The notes beneath the pieces were generated by a model, which saw only the letters and a list, made by a program, of their open reading frames with translations, was not told the DNA's origin and searched no databases. This document shows positions 37,837-49,700 of a DNA stretch of 64,000 nt, piece by piece; position 1 is the first letter of the stretch, and every line of letters starts with the position of its first letter. This DNA comes from Tanytarsus gracilentus (Eukaryota > Arthropoda > Insecta > Diptera > Chironomidae): positions 4,960,001-5,024,000 of the forward strand of contig JAXRKN010000043.1 of the NCBI GenBank assembly GCA_038502055.1. Direction: 5' to 3'. The position numbers and the translations under genes are program-made.

Positions 37837-40075
37837 ATGACAAATTATTGCAAAGTGTGCAAGGGCGATGCTAAGCAAAAGTGCTCTGGTTGTTCGAGTG
37901 TGTTTTATTGCTCAAGAAATTGTCAAGTTGGAGATTGGAAGAATGGTCACAAAAGTGAATGCAAACCTTATGAAGTGAGAGAAAATTTCAATTCTCTTTT
38001 GAGAAAATTATGAGAGAAGAAAAATTTTATTTTTCCGGCATTACACGTGGACTTGTTTTGAGAATTTTTTCTGTGTAAAATTTCTTTCGTGTAAAAAACA
38101 TTTCAATAAAATTTAATTTTAATTTTCCTGGAAAAATTTCGTTACAGGTTAAAAGATGTTCAAAATTGGGTCGATTTATGGTTGCCGCTCGAGATTTGAA
38201 AGCGGGCGAAATTCTCTTTCGTGAATGTGCTGTCGTGCATGGACCAAAAATGTTTTCACACCCAATCTGCCTCGGCTGCCATAAGACCCTCAACAAATTC
38301 AATTTATATCGATGCTCACACTGTAAATGGCCAATGTGTGCAAAATCATGTGAATCTCTTCAGCCACACATTGACGAGTGTCAATTGATGTCCTCGAAAA
38401 ATTATCGATGTCCTATCAAAACAAATCAACAATCTACTGCTGATGGCTTTTACAGCCTTATTTTTCCTCTGAGATTTCTGTTACTCAAGGTTAAGCAGCC
38501 GAAAACGTGAGTGAAAAAATATGAGAATAAAAATTCATGACTAAAGTTTTATCCTATCCATAAACTAGATTCGAGAAAATAATTTCCGAACTAGAAAGCC
38601 ACGTTGATGAGCGAATAGCCTCGGGCAGTTATGAATCGCATAAATTGTACCTCGTGCCGTTCATCCAAAAACTGCTTGGAGCAAAGGATTTTCCTGAAAA
38701 TTTGATATTAACAGCGACAGCAGTGCTCGATAATAATTGCTTCGAAATCTCATTGCCACTACGTGGAGTCGAGATGGGCGGTCTCTTTCTCATCAGTCTC
38801 ATTTTGTGTCATGATTGTGTACCAAATACAATTCATTACGTGAATTTCATCGAATCTGGCGAGACTGACATTCAACGCTATCAAATGACCTTTGAAACAA
38901 CCGGTGAGTGGCATTACCCACGAATAAAATACATGTGTAGATTTAAAAAAAATATATTTTAATCAACTTCAAAAAATTAAACTTTAATCATCAGTTCCCG
39001 TTCGGAAGGGAGAGCAACTTACAACGACATATACTGACACACTCAAAACGACACTCGAACGACGAAGGCACTTGATGCAGACGAAAATTTTCGAGTGTGA
39101 CTGCCAGAGATGTCAAGATTCTTCAGAGTTATCGACTTATGGGTCATCATGGAAGTGCCGGAAATGCAACAAAGGATACATTGTGTCGACAGCACCACTC
39201 AACATGAAATCAGAATGGCATTGTAAAAGTTGCAACGAGAAATTCACTCACGATGTAAGAGTTTGACATCTAAATATTTTTAATTAAACTTTTTGCTCAG
39301 GTAATGTAAAATTTTATTTTAGGAAATTTCATCAAATCTAAAGCGAGTTGATGAGCGATTGAAAAGTTTGTCCAATAAAAGCCCTCGTACGTTGGAAGAG
39401 TTTCTGATCGAGAATTTATGCGATATCCATGAAGACCATTTGCTGATGATTGAAGTCAAATACGCATTATGTTTAATGTATGGCAATATAGCCGGATTTC
39501 GCTATGAAGGTCGGTATTAATATGAGAAAATTTTCGATGTAACATATAAATCTTGCTGCGAGGATTCATATGAGAATTTTGTTCTTTGAACATTTTTGTC
39601 TTTACACAACTCCCACATGCAGCCTTCAAGCATCATATTCATTTCGATTTCCTATACAAACTTCAATCTTTGTCCCAAATATAGATCTATCCGACGATTC
39701 ATTGCGTCGAAAAATGAATTTGTGCGAAAATGTCTTGGCAATTTACGAGAAGGTCGATCCGGGTAAAACGGATCATCGAATGAACGTCATTTTCGAGCTC
39801 AATTGTGCAAGAATAATCGAATGTCAGATCAAATATCGGAAAAATCTCATCAAGAAAAGTGATGCAGTGGTAAGACAATCACTAATTATTTCACATCAAG
39901 ATAACGCGCAAAAAAAAGTTTTTCCATCTGACAAATGATTTTTCCGCAGGCTATAATCGATCAATGCTTAAAGGAGATTAGAGAATGCTACAGTGTCCTC
40001 GTGAGAGAAACGGAAAATAAGGGCATTATGGACAAGCGATTGGAAAGGATTATGAATGAAAGTTTTATTATATAA
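37837..40075 (+). CDS. MYND-finger SET-domain protein, SmydA-8-like
   Basis: Member of the arthropod SmydA group of putative protein lysine methyltransferases. Exons are 37837-37974, 38148-38506, 38569-38903, 38995-39254, 39323-39509, 39685-39869 and 39950-40075, giving 529 aa. Residues 5-42 form a complete MYND zinc finger (C5, C8, C16, C19, C25, C29, H38, C42). A second Cys-rich segment follows (CLGCHKTL, CSHC, CAKSC). The split SET domain contains CHDCVPNT at 246-253 where classical enzymes have NHSCxPN, then GEQLTTTYTD and the post-SET cysteines FECDCQRC. A C-terminal helical region completes the protein. The Asn-to-Cys change in the SAM-binding motif makes activity uncertain. AATAAA at 40151 lies 75 bp after the stop. 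Confidence 0.88.
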
Positions 40076-43000
40076 ATATATAAACTTCAAGACAAAAACA
40101 GTCCTCTAGGCAATTTGTCCTTTCTTTTGTTTCTCATTATTTATTTGTTTAATAAATATTAGCAAAAAATTTATGAGGTAATTAAAAAAAATAATAATTT
40201 TTTCAATTTTAACGTTTTCTTTTAATTTAAAAATATTATAAAAATTTTACCAAAACCCATACTAACCAGTCCTGTTTAAAATTAACTTCCGAAAGCAGTC
40301 AGACCTGATCTAACCGAAACTAACTGCCAAACTTTTCACAAAAACGTCTAAAGGCCAGAACTATGGAATTGTATACAAGTCTTCAGAAAATTTTAGTTGA
40401 GAAAATCCTTTTACCTTGCATTTCTTGGGAACGGAGAGAGAGAGAGAGAGATTGAAAAGGGAAGAAATAAAGTTTTTTCAACTGAGGTGGTTTGTACTTT
40501 TCATCTCTCATCATTTATGCTATTGTTGGTTGTTTGTGGAAAGGAAGAAATCTTTAAAACTTTTTTCTTTCTCCGAGGTCGTTTTCATAAAACTTTTTCT
40601 CCTTTTTTCAAGGTGTAGAAAATTGTCTTAACTAACTTTAGAAGAAATAAAATCAAAAAATCTTTTCAAACTTCTCAAAGAAAATTCTTTCAAAAATTCC
40701 ACCTCCTCCGACGCATCAGATCGATTGGCTTTTAAGAAATATTTTCTAAGTCCTCCCACTCGAATGATTTTCATATTTCTCTCTAGTGATTATTTTATCA
40801 TCAGATAGAAAGGAAAATAAAATTTGAAACTTCTTCATTCTCCTCTGTCGCTCCCCAAAATTCCCGAGACGGAAATTTTCGACTTTTCACATTTTTGCAA
40901 TGAAAAACTTTCAAGTGCCAATAACTCGTTCTTCTTATTTAAAATCTTCTTATTTTTGCTGGGGATAAAAATCATTCCGAGTTAAGGCTCTCGAAAACAT
41001 TTCATTCGTATTTAAATATTTAAAAATTTCACTTCTTCAATTTTAAGGCAAAGTTGTGAAAATGAAAATAAAAGAAAGTTCATCAAGGAAAAAACATGAT
41101 TTAAGGACGAGTGCATAAGTTAGGCATTTTTAGAGAAATGTTACATGAAATTCTAAATTCATCACTCAATCACAAATCCTGCTACATTTTCAATCTCTTA
41201 TCAGGTCTTTTCATTCGTTACCTACCAAATAATCCCAAAAAGCATCGCTACAGAGAGCAAAAAACTTCAATGTGATGAATAAAGTTTTTTCATTTCAATG
41301 CCTTCAACATCTTTTTTCTTTCCTTTTCGTTAAAGCAAATTAAAAGCTCTAAAAATTCCATTGATGATGTGAAAAATTACTTTGGAGAAAAATCACGCGA
41401 AAATTTCGTTTGAAAAGTTTTTTCTGTGCTGCTTATCAACGTGTGACGCAAAACGATTTTCTATGAAAACTTTTATTAAAATTCTTTTGAACAGGTGGAG
41501 GTAAAAGCTTTTTTCCACCTAAACTCCAATTTTTTTCAATTAATTTTTACTGAATTCTACATGTTTATTCATCGTAGCTCGCATAAAATTTCATCACTCG
41601 GCTTTATGAATAACAAATATTTGCAGATACAACATTGGTTCGAAAGTCATCAATTTCATATGTGCATTGGTGATGCATTGCGCGAATTCATGATGTAAAA
41701 TGAAAATTAAATTTTTTAGTGATGCGTCAACTTTCAGCCGATAAATTGAAAAATAAAAATAAAAACCCATGCGGAGGTAATGAAGCGCTGCGGTCTGTAA
41801 TTTTAAACATTTTTTTTCTAACATTCAAAAATTGAATGCTCATTCGAAATTAAAATTGAGGACTAGAAATATAAAAATCCAACGTGATCCTAGTGATTTT
41901 AAATTCACATCAGCTTGAAATGACTTATTAAGAATTTACACGAAGTCTCTCTTAAAAAAAGTTTCATCTCAAACTTTACGAGAAAAAAAATATTGAAATC
42001 GTGACATAATTTCTTAATGACTGCTTATAAATTATTTTTCTTCTTCACAAAAAGTTCCTTCTTCATGATGATAAATTGCGCATAATTTATTTATCTGTTT
42101 CGAAAATATTAATGTGGTACTGATTGAATAGTTTTGTCATTTTGTGCACTTCAATTCCATTTTTAAAAGCACTGAATGATAAATCACGTGATATTTATTG
42201 TCATTATAATGAAAAATTGTCATTTAGTCGAAGAAAAAAAATATTTTGTAACTGATAAACTTCTTAAACTTGTCTCGTTGCGTCCTGTGCACACAATATT
42301 GCTCAAAAAATATTTCACATTAATATTTCTGTCATAATTTTATTGATTCTCATTCTTTGTCACTGAATGTTGAAGAAAATTTCCTTGTGAACCTTATTGT
42401 GCTTATCTCGAGAAAAAAAGCTGAAAAAGCATGTAAGAAAAAAATATGGTGAAAAACTATGCGAAGGGTTGGTTCGTAAATTATGCACACAAAAAATTTC
42501 TAAAATATTCAACTGAATTTTTCTAGATAAAATTCCTAAAAATTTAAATTCTCAAATTTTTCACAACTTTTTCGATCAACCCTAAAAAAAGATAAGACGA
42601 GCAAAAACATTTCACTCTTCTCGATAAGCTGTCAATCCAGCATAACCATTTATTTCTCATTCTTTCTCCTATTTTTTTTCGGCTTCTGTTGTTGTCGAAT
42701 GTCGAGTTGTGAGGTCAACAAGCAAAATCAATCACAAATGAGTGTTCCTAGAGCATGTCAAAATAGAGGCGTACAATGAAAGGGACACAAAACAATTCCG
42801 AGTGATTGAATGACCGGCAGTGATAGTCGAGAAAGGATGCGTGAGATTTTTATTTGCGTGCAAATGACTGTGTGTCAAATGGCTCAACATTAATTAAATT
42901 ACTCGTCTTCACTTGCGTCACTCAATCTCGGATTGATTGTGAAGCCTTTCGGGGTTTATGTGAAAATATTTTAGTGATTGGCATGTTTGCATGCATAATA

Positions 43001-46000
43001 AATATGTTATTTTTTTGACCTCAATGAAGCATTTTAGCTGCAACCTTTTAACCTCAAAAGAGTAAACATGAAAGTTAACCAAAAGCTAAAAACATCTATC
43101 ATAAGCATAATTTTTTTCACTTTGATGTAGCATCCTGAAAAAGCTTTCGAAACTTTCGAAAAGAAATTTTTGCGGTAACCTTCTGTGTGGCAATAAATTC
43201 TCCCTTTGCCATTTTCCATCGATGCTTCCAATTAAAATCCTCCCCGAAGTCATGCACAATGTGTGCATTGTGTGCAGCACATATTCTTGTTAGCCATGCC
43301 AATTATTTCGCACTCTCTATGTGCAAATTGTTACAGCCAACAATTGTAGCATCGTCTCGTAGCTCTTTCCTCCGAGTGAGGAAAAAACAACAAACGTTTT
43401 TATTTTTTTCACTCCTTCTCCCCACACATCGATTCGCAATAATTTTTTATTGCACATATTCCATACAAGAATGTTTTTTATGCTTTGTTTTTCTCACTCT
43501 CGTAACACCACTAGCACTCGCTATATCAATATCACCATATCATACACACAATTTTTTACAGACATCGATACTGAAACAACAATAGCAAAATCGAATCAGG
43601 AAGAAGAACATTTTAATTTTAAAAATTTCAAAAAATAAAAATAACGTTTGAAAATAATTTTGAAATCTTTTAAATGACACTTTAAAAATAATTCAACTTC
43701 CACTTTGATTGTCCTCTCTCGGCATCATCTCTCGATCTGCATTTTATTCTTCTTCGTGTTTGTTTTTCATATTTTTGTATGCAAATGCTGGAAAAATTGT
43801 TTTTCCTTATAACTTTTTTATGTTTTTTTATTGAGTAGCAACAATCTGACAATTTGACTCGAACATGAATGCAATGCTCTGTTTATAAAAATCTCTTTTA
43901 AACATTCATCTCTTAAGGCAATGATTTGTGTGTGGATGACTTTTTTCCATGCTGATAATTTCTTTTCGTCGTCTTCAAAATGCGCTTAAAATCACATTCA
44001 TCACTTGACGAATTAATTGCCCTTAAAGCTATAATCCATTTTTCATGTCGTTCGCTTATAGGAGAAAAAAATACATTAAAAGAAATTAAAATAAGGATGA
44101 AGAAATAGTAGAAAATATTTTTTTTTCGAGAGCATGCAAAAGTGGCTGAAAGATGAGGGGGAGAAAAATGTGTGTGAGAAGGGGCGTAAAAGATTTTTTA
44201 AAAGAGTATTTAAAAAAGAAAATTTTGAGCTCGTTTTTCATTTTCACAATTTTTAAATTACTTCAATTATTTTTTAAGTAATTTTTTTATAAGTTTCTAT
44301 TTTTATTTAAAGTTCAATTAATTTTCGTAAAACGCGCTAAATAAAATTAAAAGCTTTTTTCTCTATTTCCCGTTCTGCCTGCTTAAAGAGTGGAAGAAAA
44401 TGAATTAGTCTTGCACGCCAGCAAAGAAAAAAGGATATAAAAGGGAGGCTGAATTGAATGCCGTAAAAGCGAAGAAAGCAACCTCCATCTCAGCTCTCAA
44501 TGTTGCATTTTGACGCTGAAAATTTATTTTTCACCTTAATGTTCTTTCGGGAGGAGGATGGAGAGTTAATGGATCATTTCCGCTCATTCATTTTAAGTGT
44601 CGCATGAGAGAGAAGAAAAATCCTGCTGAAAAGAATTCTTTTGTGTTGATGTTGACACAAAATATTAATTTTTATTAATCAATAAATTTTTAGGACTGAA
44701 ATTATTCACGAAATATTAATTTTTATGCGTTTCTTCAAGCTTTAAAAATATAAAAATTTTCACCAAGCTAATTTTCTTAAAATTCTGGATTCTCATGTTA
44801 ATGTTGTTAATTTCAAAACCTGAGCGATTGATGTTAATTGCGTTGTTTGAATGACTTTTCAATTATTGAAAGATAAAATTTAATTTTCAACAACCTTTAT
44901 AATATTTTAGAACTACTTGTTAAGTTTTTCATCATATGTAGTTACTGATTAAAATGTGAGCACTACTTCATATCTTCACCTTGACACTAATATGTAGTCG
45001 AGAATGTTGGTGGAATATCCATAACAAAAAAAGTTCAATATATGTATCAGAATAAAGATTGAAAAAGACTTTTTTTACACACACACATACATAAAATCAT
45101 ATCCGTTGTGCTGCTGATGCCGACACACAATAGAAATTTTCTACTCTTCCAGTTTATAGAGCTTTCAATAAAGATGAAGAAATTAGTTTAGGGAATAATC
45201 CAAGGGGTTGGTCAAATAAAATGTTTTTAAAATTAAATTTAACTCTTTAAATTTCTCAAATATTGTTTTAATTCATTTTATTTTAAAAAATTTCTCATCT
45301 TGACCTAACATGAAGAGCTCCATCAAAAAATAACAAACTTTGCTAATCTTTTTTTCTCTTGCTTCTTTCAATTTGTTTTATTGAGTTTTTCACGTGCACA
45401 CATCTCTCATTTTGTACACAAACAAGCTCCTCATTCTTCAAAAAGGATGAAATTCTTGAGGGAAAATTAATGTTTGGATATTGTTTTCACAGAGTTTGAA
45501 CATCACTTTTGCTGGATGAAAAAAGTTAGTGAGATACAATGGGGATGAATAACAGAAAATTAAGATACTTTCCAAAGCTTTTCAGGAAGTTTTTTGTTTT
45601 CAGAAAGCTTTGAAAGTTAATATTTTAAAAAAATTATTCACTAATTGCATTTTATTTAATTAATTATTTATTTAAAATTTACATGGTTTTCAGTATTAAG
45701 TTATAAAATTGTAATCTACAAATAATTCGAAGCTTATGAAAATTGCTAAATTAAGAATAACTCTTGTCATTTTAACAACCATAATTTTGCAATTTTTAAA
45801 CACTATACTTAAACATGTTCAATGGTAATTTAAAACAAAAACACTTTCGGAAGTTGTCAAAGTTGAAAATTTTCGCATCACTTGAAATAAAAGTTAAAAA
45901 AAATTATCTACTACCAGTACACCATTGAGCTACTGTATTGCTAATCTACAGTTCAGTATATAGCACTTATCCGCACTTATCAACCAATTTTTCCTGATTT

Positions 46001-46053
46001 AATACATATCGGATTTTCGGTTTACTTTCAGTCATCAATGAGCAACCGTGAAG
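40076..46053. other. 6-kb intergenic spacer
   Basis: AT-rich DNA between the SmydA-like gene and the Kir channel. It has a short (GA)n tract at 40434-40451. No splice-flanked conserved exon, tRNA or transposon is visible. The last 100 bp carry tandem GATA-type sites and an initiator-like or splice-acceptor sequence (separate entry). Confidence 0.6.
45963..46033 (+). promoter_or_regulatory. Putative Kir channel promoter: paired GATA sites plus initiator-like sequence
   Basis: GCACTTATC occurs twice, at 45963-45971 and 45973-45981, 10 bp apart. Each contains GATAAG on the minus strand, the core for GATA factors, which in insects act in gut and related epithelia. TCAGTC at 46028-46033 matches the arthropod initiator and would give a 24-nt leader. 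The same bases (CTTTCAG) also read as a 3' splice site, so an upstream untranslated exon is the alternative. Confidence 0.35.
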
Positions 46054-48315
46054 ATGGAAACTGCAACCGAGTAAGTTTATTACAGTGAAAGTTAAATCAA
46101 AGTTTAGTTTAGAATTTTTAGATAAATTGAATTTTTAATAAAGGCAAAAAATAAAAAGGCAAAAGAAAATTAAATTTTTGAAATTTAAAAATAACTAGCA
46201 AAAAAATGCAAGTGATGTGTACTGTGAAATTTTACAATTTTTTTAAAATAATTTTGTGAAAATTTTTCGTTTTTAAAATTTGACGCTAAAGAAAGAAATT
46301 AAAATCAATGAAAATTTTCCATCCATTGAAAATAATCTCTTGTCACCATGTGATTTGATAACTGGCGTCAATTGCTGGATTTGCTTTTATAAGCCAGTTT
46401 TACAAACGACAACAACCACGTGCAAAAGTTATTTTTATTCTATAAATTAACTTCATAAAAGTGTGGACGGAGGTGTGTCAACGAATAATTGCTAAATAAG
46501 AGAGGAATGCCCGAAAAAGAAAATTGTTGGTACCACGCGACAGTCGTATGCACGCTTCCGTCTTCAGATAACTTTTAAAGCACTTGAGTGATATCGAATG
46601 AAAAAAATCAAATTCATCCAAACTAAACTTGATTAAATAAAAATCACTGCAAAGCAATAAAAATCAAAGCTCATACACTCGTTAATATCTAGAGGACAGT
46701 TGTTAAGTGATCATTTAAAGAGTGCTTCAAACACAACTCAATAGTAATTATTGTCGCTAGAGTTCACCCGATTTTGATATTTTTCGATAAGAAAATTTAT
46801 TTATCAACGCCTAAATAAGTGAACGACCACTCGATCATGACCTTCTTCAGTGCGTTAATCAGCACTTCAATGACCGATATACATACACTTAGTGTTCAAT
46901 GGGTCAAACTTTAATCCTTCTTTTTATTGTCTAGTAAATTTAACATGCAAATTTCTAATTCAAATTTAAATCCTTTAGATCAACAATCGTGAACACCAGA
47001 CGTGATCGTCTCGTACTAAAACATGGCGAAGTTAACATGTCAAAAGAAAATGTTAATTACAAACTGAAAAGATACTTCAAGGATGTCTTTACAACGCTAA
47101 TAGACGCAAAGTGGCGTTGGACTTTCGCAGTTTTTTCCGGCAATTTTATCGGCACATGGACAATTTTCGCATGTTTTTGGTATGCAATGGCTTACGCGAG
47201 GTAAAATGATTCATGAATGAAAAATGTACGGAAAGTTTAAAAAAAATTTGTAATCACGCAGAGGCGACATTGAATATTACAAGAAATGGCTAGATGCGAT
47301 TGATAAAAATGCTTTTGAAATGGAATTTCCGCGAACACCATGCGTGCGTCATCTGTACTCGTTTACATCCGCATTCCTTTTCTCCATAGAAACTCAACAT
47401 ACGATAGGTGCGTAATAAAGTTTGGAAAACTTTTTAGAGAAAATTATTAAAGATTTTTAATTATTTTAAGGCTATGGATTTCGACATGTGACTGAGGAAT
47501 GTTTTGGAGGTCCTCTTTTGTTGGTCACTCAGAGGTAATTATTTTTACTCTAATTTGAATTCTTTTTAATTTTAATTTTTTATCACAGTTTAATTGGAGT
47601 TCTTGTTCAAGCTGTAAGTTTTAAAATTTTAAGCTTTAAAAAAATTTGCTCTAACTTTCACCTTAAATAGTTCATGATGGGTGTTATTATAGCGAAGCTT
47701 GCACGTCCTAAAAAGCGTGCTCAAAACATCATTTTTTCACGCAATGCCGTCATTTATCATCGTGACGGTGTTCCTTGTTTAATCTTCAAAATAGCTGACA
47801 TGAGAAAAAGTTACATCGTTCAAGCTCAGGTTAGGGCTAGAATTATAAGGCAGAGGACAACAAAGGAGGGCGAATATTTGGACTTTTGTCAAGATGAGCT
47901 CACTTTAAAAATTGACAATTGTAATGATCGTCTTATGCTAATGTGGCCAACACTCGTGACCCATATAATTGATAAAGACAGTCCCCTTTATGAGTTTACA
48001 GCTCAAGATATAAAGAATGAACATTTTGAGGTAATTGTAATGCTGGAAGGAGGTGTGGAATCGACAGGATTGGCAACGCAGGCAAGAACCTCTTATCTGC
48101 CTTTGGAAATTTTATGGGGTCATCGATTCAAGTCGACAATCTCGTACAACGAAAAAAAAGAAGAGTTTGAGGCAAACTTCGATCTTTTCAACAAAACTTT
48201 CAAAGTCGACACCCCAGAATGTTCGGCAAAGGAACTTAAAGAAGGCAAAAGCTCAAAGCATGAGCCGCGACAAAAATTACTGGCACCGAATGGCGTCAAC
48301 ATCAGCAGCTCTTAA
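46054..48315 (+). CDS. Irk: Inward-rectifier potassium channel (Kir/Irk)
   Basis: Two-helix K+ channel subunit that would assemble as a plasma-membrane tetramer. Exons are 46054-46070, 46979-47200, 47262-47407, 47471-47534, 47589-47613 (25 nt) and 47671-48315, giving 372 aa. The start METATESTIVNTRRD was chosen because this ATG (46054) joins exon 2 in frame, while ATG 46038 does not. Slide helix and M1 are near 45-78. The selectivity filter TIGYG is at 127-131, the M2 helix follows, then ARPKKR and the cytoplasmic immunoglobulin-like domain with DKDSPLY and EILWGHRF. The M2 rectification-controller position, Asp in strongly rectifying Kir2, is Gln157 here. The tail ends ISSS, with no PDZ motif. 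Insect paralogues Irk1-3 cannot be separated by eye. Poly(A) signals lie near 48327 and 48412. Confidence 0.93.
46071..46978 (+). other. First intron of the Kir gene
   Basis: A 908-bp intron (GTAAGT...TTTAG), the longest in this gene. A TATAAG sequence near 46388 could serve an internal promoter. Otherwise I see no feature. Confidence 0.6.
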
Positions 48316-48601
48316 ATACGTCAGAAATAAATAAGATTAATTCCTTCTACTCATATTTAGGTTGTTCAAGCTTATCGCGAAAGTATTTGTCACTTTAAAA
48401 TGATTCATTAAATAAAATTACGTACTCTAAGAGATTCCACCGAAATTCTTTAACCCTTGATTTTTAACTTTTTTCTTGTACATATTGACCATGCTCTTTT
48501 AGTTGTAACGTACTTTTTTATTTCAAATTTTTCGTCTTCCATCGCGTTCCGCTCAGAATTTTTTACGCCGTCAACAACAAAAATAAAATAAAAATAAAAG
48601 C

Positions 48602-49651
48602 ATGGTAATCGCGATTGGATTTGAAGGAAGTGCCAATAAAATTGGTGTTGGCATTATACGAGACAAGGAGGTGCTGGCGAATGTGAGAAGAACGTATGTC
48701 ACTCCACCAGGAACGGGATTTCTTCCGAAAGAAACCGCCGATCATCATCGAAATGTAATTTTGGAGATTTTAAAAGAGGCAATGAGCGTTGCCGAGCTAA
48801 CACCAAACGACATTGATGTAATTTGTTATACTAAAGGTCCTGGCATGGCACCGCCTCTACTTACAGTGGCGATTGTAGCTCGAACAATAGCTCAATTATG
48901 GAATAAACCAATATTAGGCGTTAATCACTGTATTGGACACATTGAGATGGGAAGACTCATTACAGGAGCTCAAAATCCAACTGTTCTCTATGTCAGTGGC
49001 GGAAACACGCAAGTTATTGCTTATTCAAACAGAAAATATCGCATCTTTGGCGAGACAATCGACATAGCCGTTGGAAATTGCCTTGATAGATTCGCGCGTG
49101 TAATTAACATCTCAAACGATCCAAGTCCAGGTTATAATATCGAGCAGCTCGCTAAAAAAGGAACCAAATATTATCCACTGCCCTACGTTGTTAAAGGCAT
49201 GGATGTTAGTTTCTCAGGAATACTCTCGGCTATCGAGAAAAAAGTTAAGCCACATAAATCAGCACAGCAAAGAAAAGTTTCTATTGAAAACGAGGAAAAA
49301 CCATCGCACGAGGATCTATGTTACTCCCTTCAAGAGACAATTTTTGCGATGCTTGTTGAAATAACGGAACGTGCGATGGCTCATTGTGGATCAAATGAGG
49401 TGCTGATTGTGGGCGGCGTCGGATGTAACGAGAGACTTCAGGAGATGATGGGCATTATGTGCGAGGAAAGAGACGCAAAACTTTTTGCAACTGACGAGCG
49501 ATTTTGTATTGATAATGGAATTATGATTGCTCATGCTGGATGGGAAATGTTTAGAAGTGGCACACGAATGAAATGGGAAGAAGCAACAATCACACAAAGA
49601 TTTAGAACTGATGATGTTGAAGTTACGTGGGATGTCGTTGAAAAGGAATAA
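48602..49651 (+). CDS. Kae1: tRNA N6-adenosine threonylcarbamoyltransferase, Kae1/OSGEP
   Basis: Catalytic subunit of the KEOPS complex. It transfers the threonylcarbamoyl group from TC-AMP to A37 of ANN-decoding tRNAs in cytosol and nucleus. One uninterrupted exon of 349 aa is close to the roughly 335 aa of human OSGEP, with an ATG at the start of the conserved IGFEGSANKIG segment. Metal-binding His109 and His113 lie in NHCIGHIEMG. YVSGGNTQ (130-137), GNCLDRFAR, VGGVGCNERLQ and the late Asp in CIDNGIMIAHAG are the ASKHA-fold nucleotide and metal motifs. It lacks the N-terminal extension of the mitochondrial OSGEPL1 form, so it is the cytosolic enzyme. It lies 286 bp after the Kir gene on the same strand. 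The stop codon is embedded in an AATAAA poly(A) signal. Confidence 0.97.
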   Translation: MVIAIGFEGSANKIGVGIIRDKEVLANVRRTYVTPPGTGFLPKETADHHRNVILEILKEAMSVAELTPNDIDVICYTKGPGMAPPLLTVAIVARTIAQLWNKPILGVNHCIGHIEMGRLITGAQNPTVLYVSGGNTQVIAYSNRKYRIFGETIDIAVGNCLDRFARVINISNDPSPGYNIEQLAKKGTKYYPLPYVVKGMDVSFSGILSAIEKKVKPHKSAQQRKVSIENEEKPSHEDLCYSLQETIFAMLVEITERAMAHCGSNEVLIVGGVGCNERLQEMMGIMCEERDAKLFATDERFCIDNGIMIAHAGWEMFRSGTRMKWEEATITQRFRTDDVEVTWDVVEKE

Positions 49652-49671
49652 ATTTCATTAAATATTTTATT
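49647..49671. terminator. Overlapping poly(A) signals of Kae1 (+) and Epg5 (-)
   Basis: AATAAA at 49647-49652 (plus) includes the Kae1 TAA. TTTATT at 49666-49671 is AATAAA on the minus strand, 30 nt past the Epg5 stop. Cleavage 10-30 nt beyond each signal would make the two mRNAs overlap tail to tail. Confidence 0.65.
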
Positions 49672-49700
49672 CAAACCTTTTTTGTATTGGATATTTTAAT

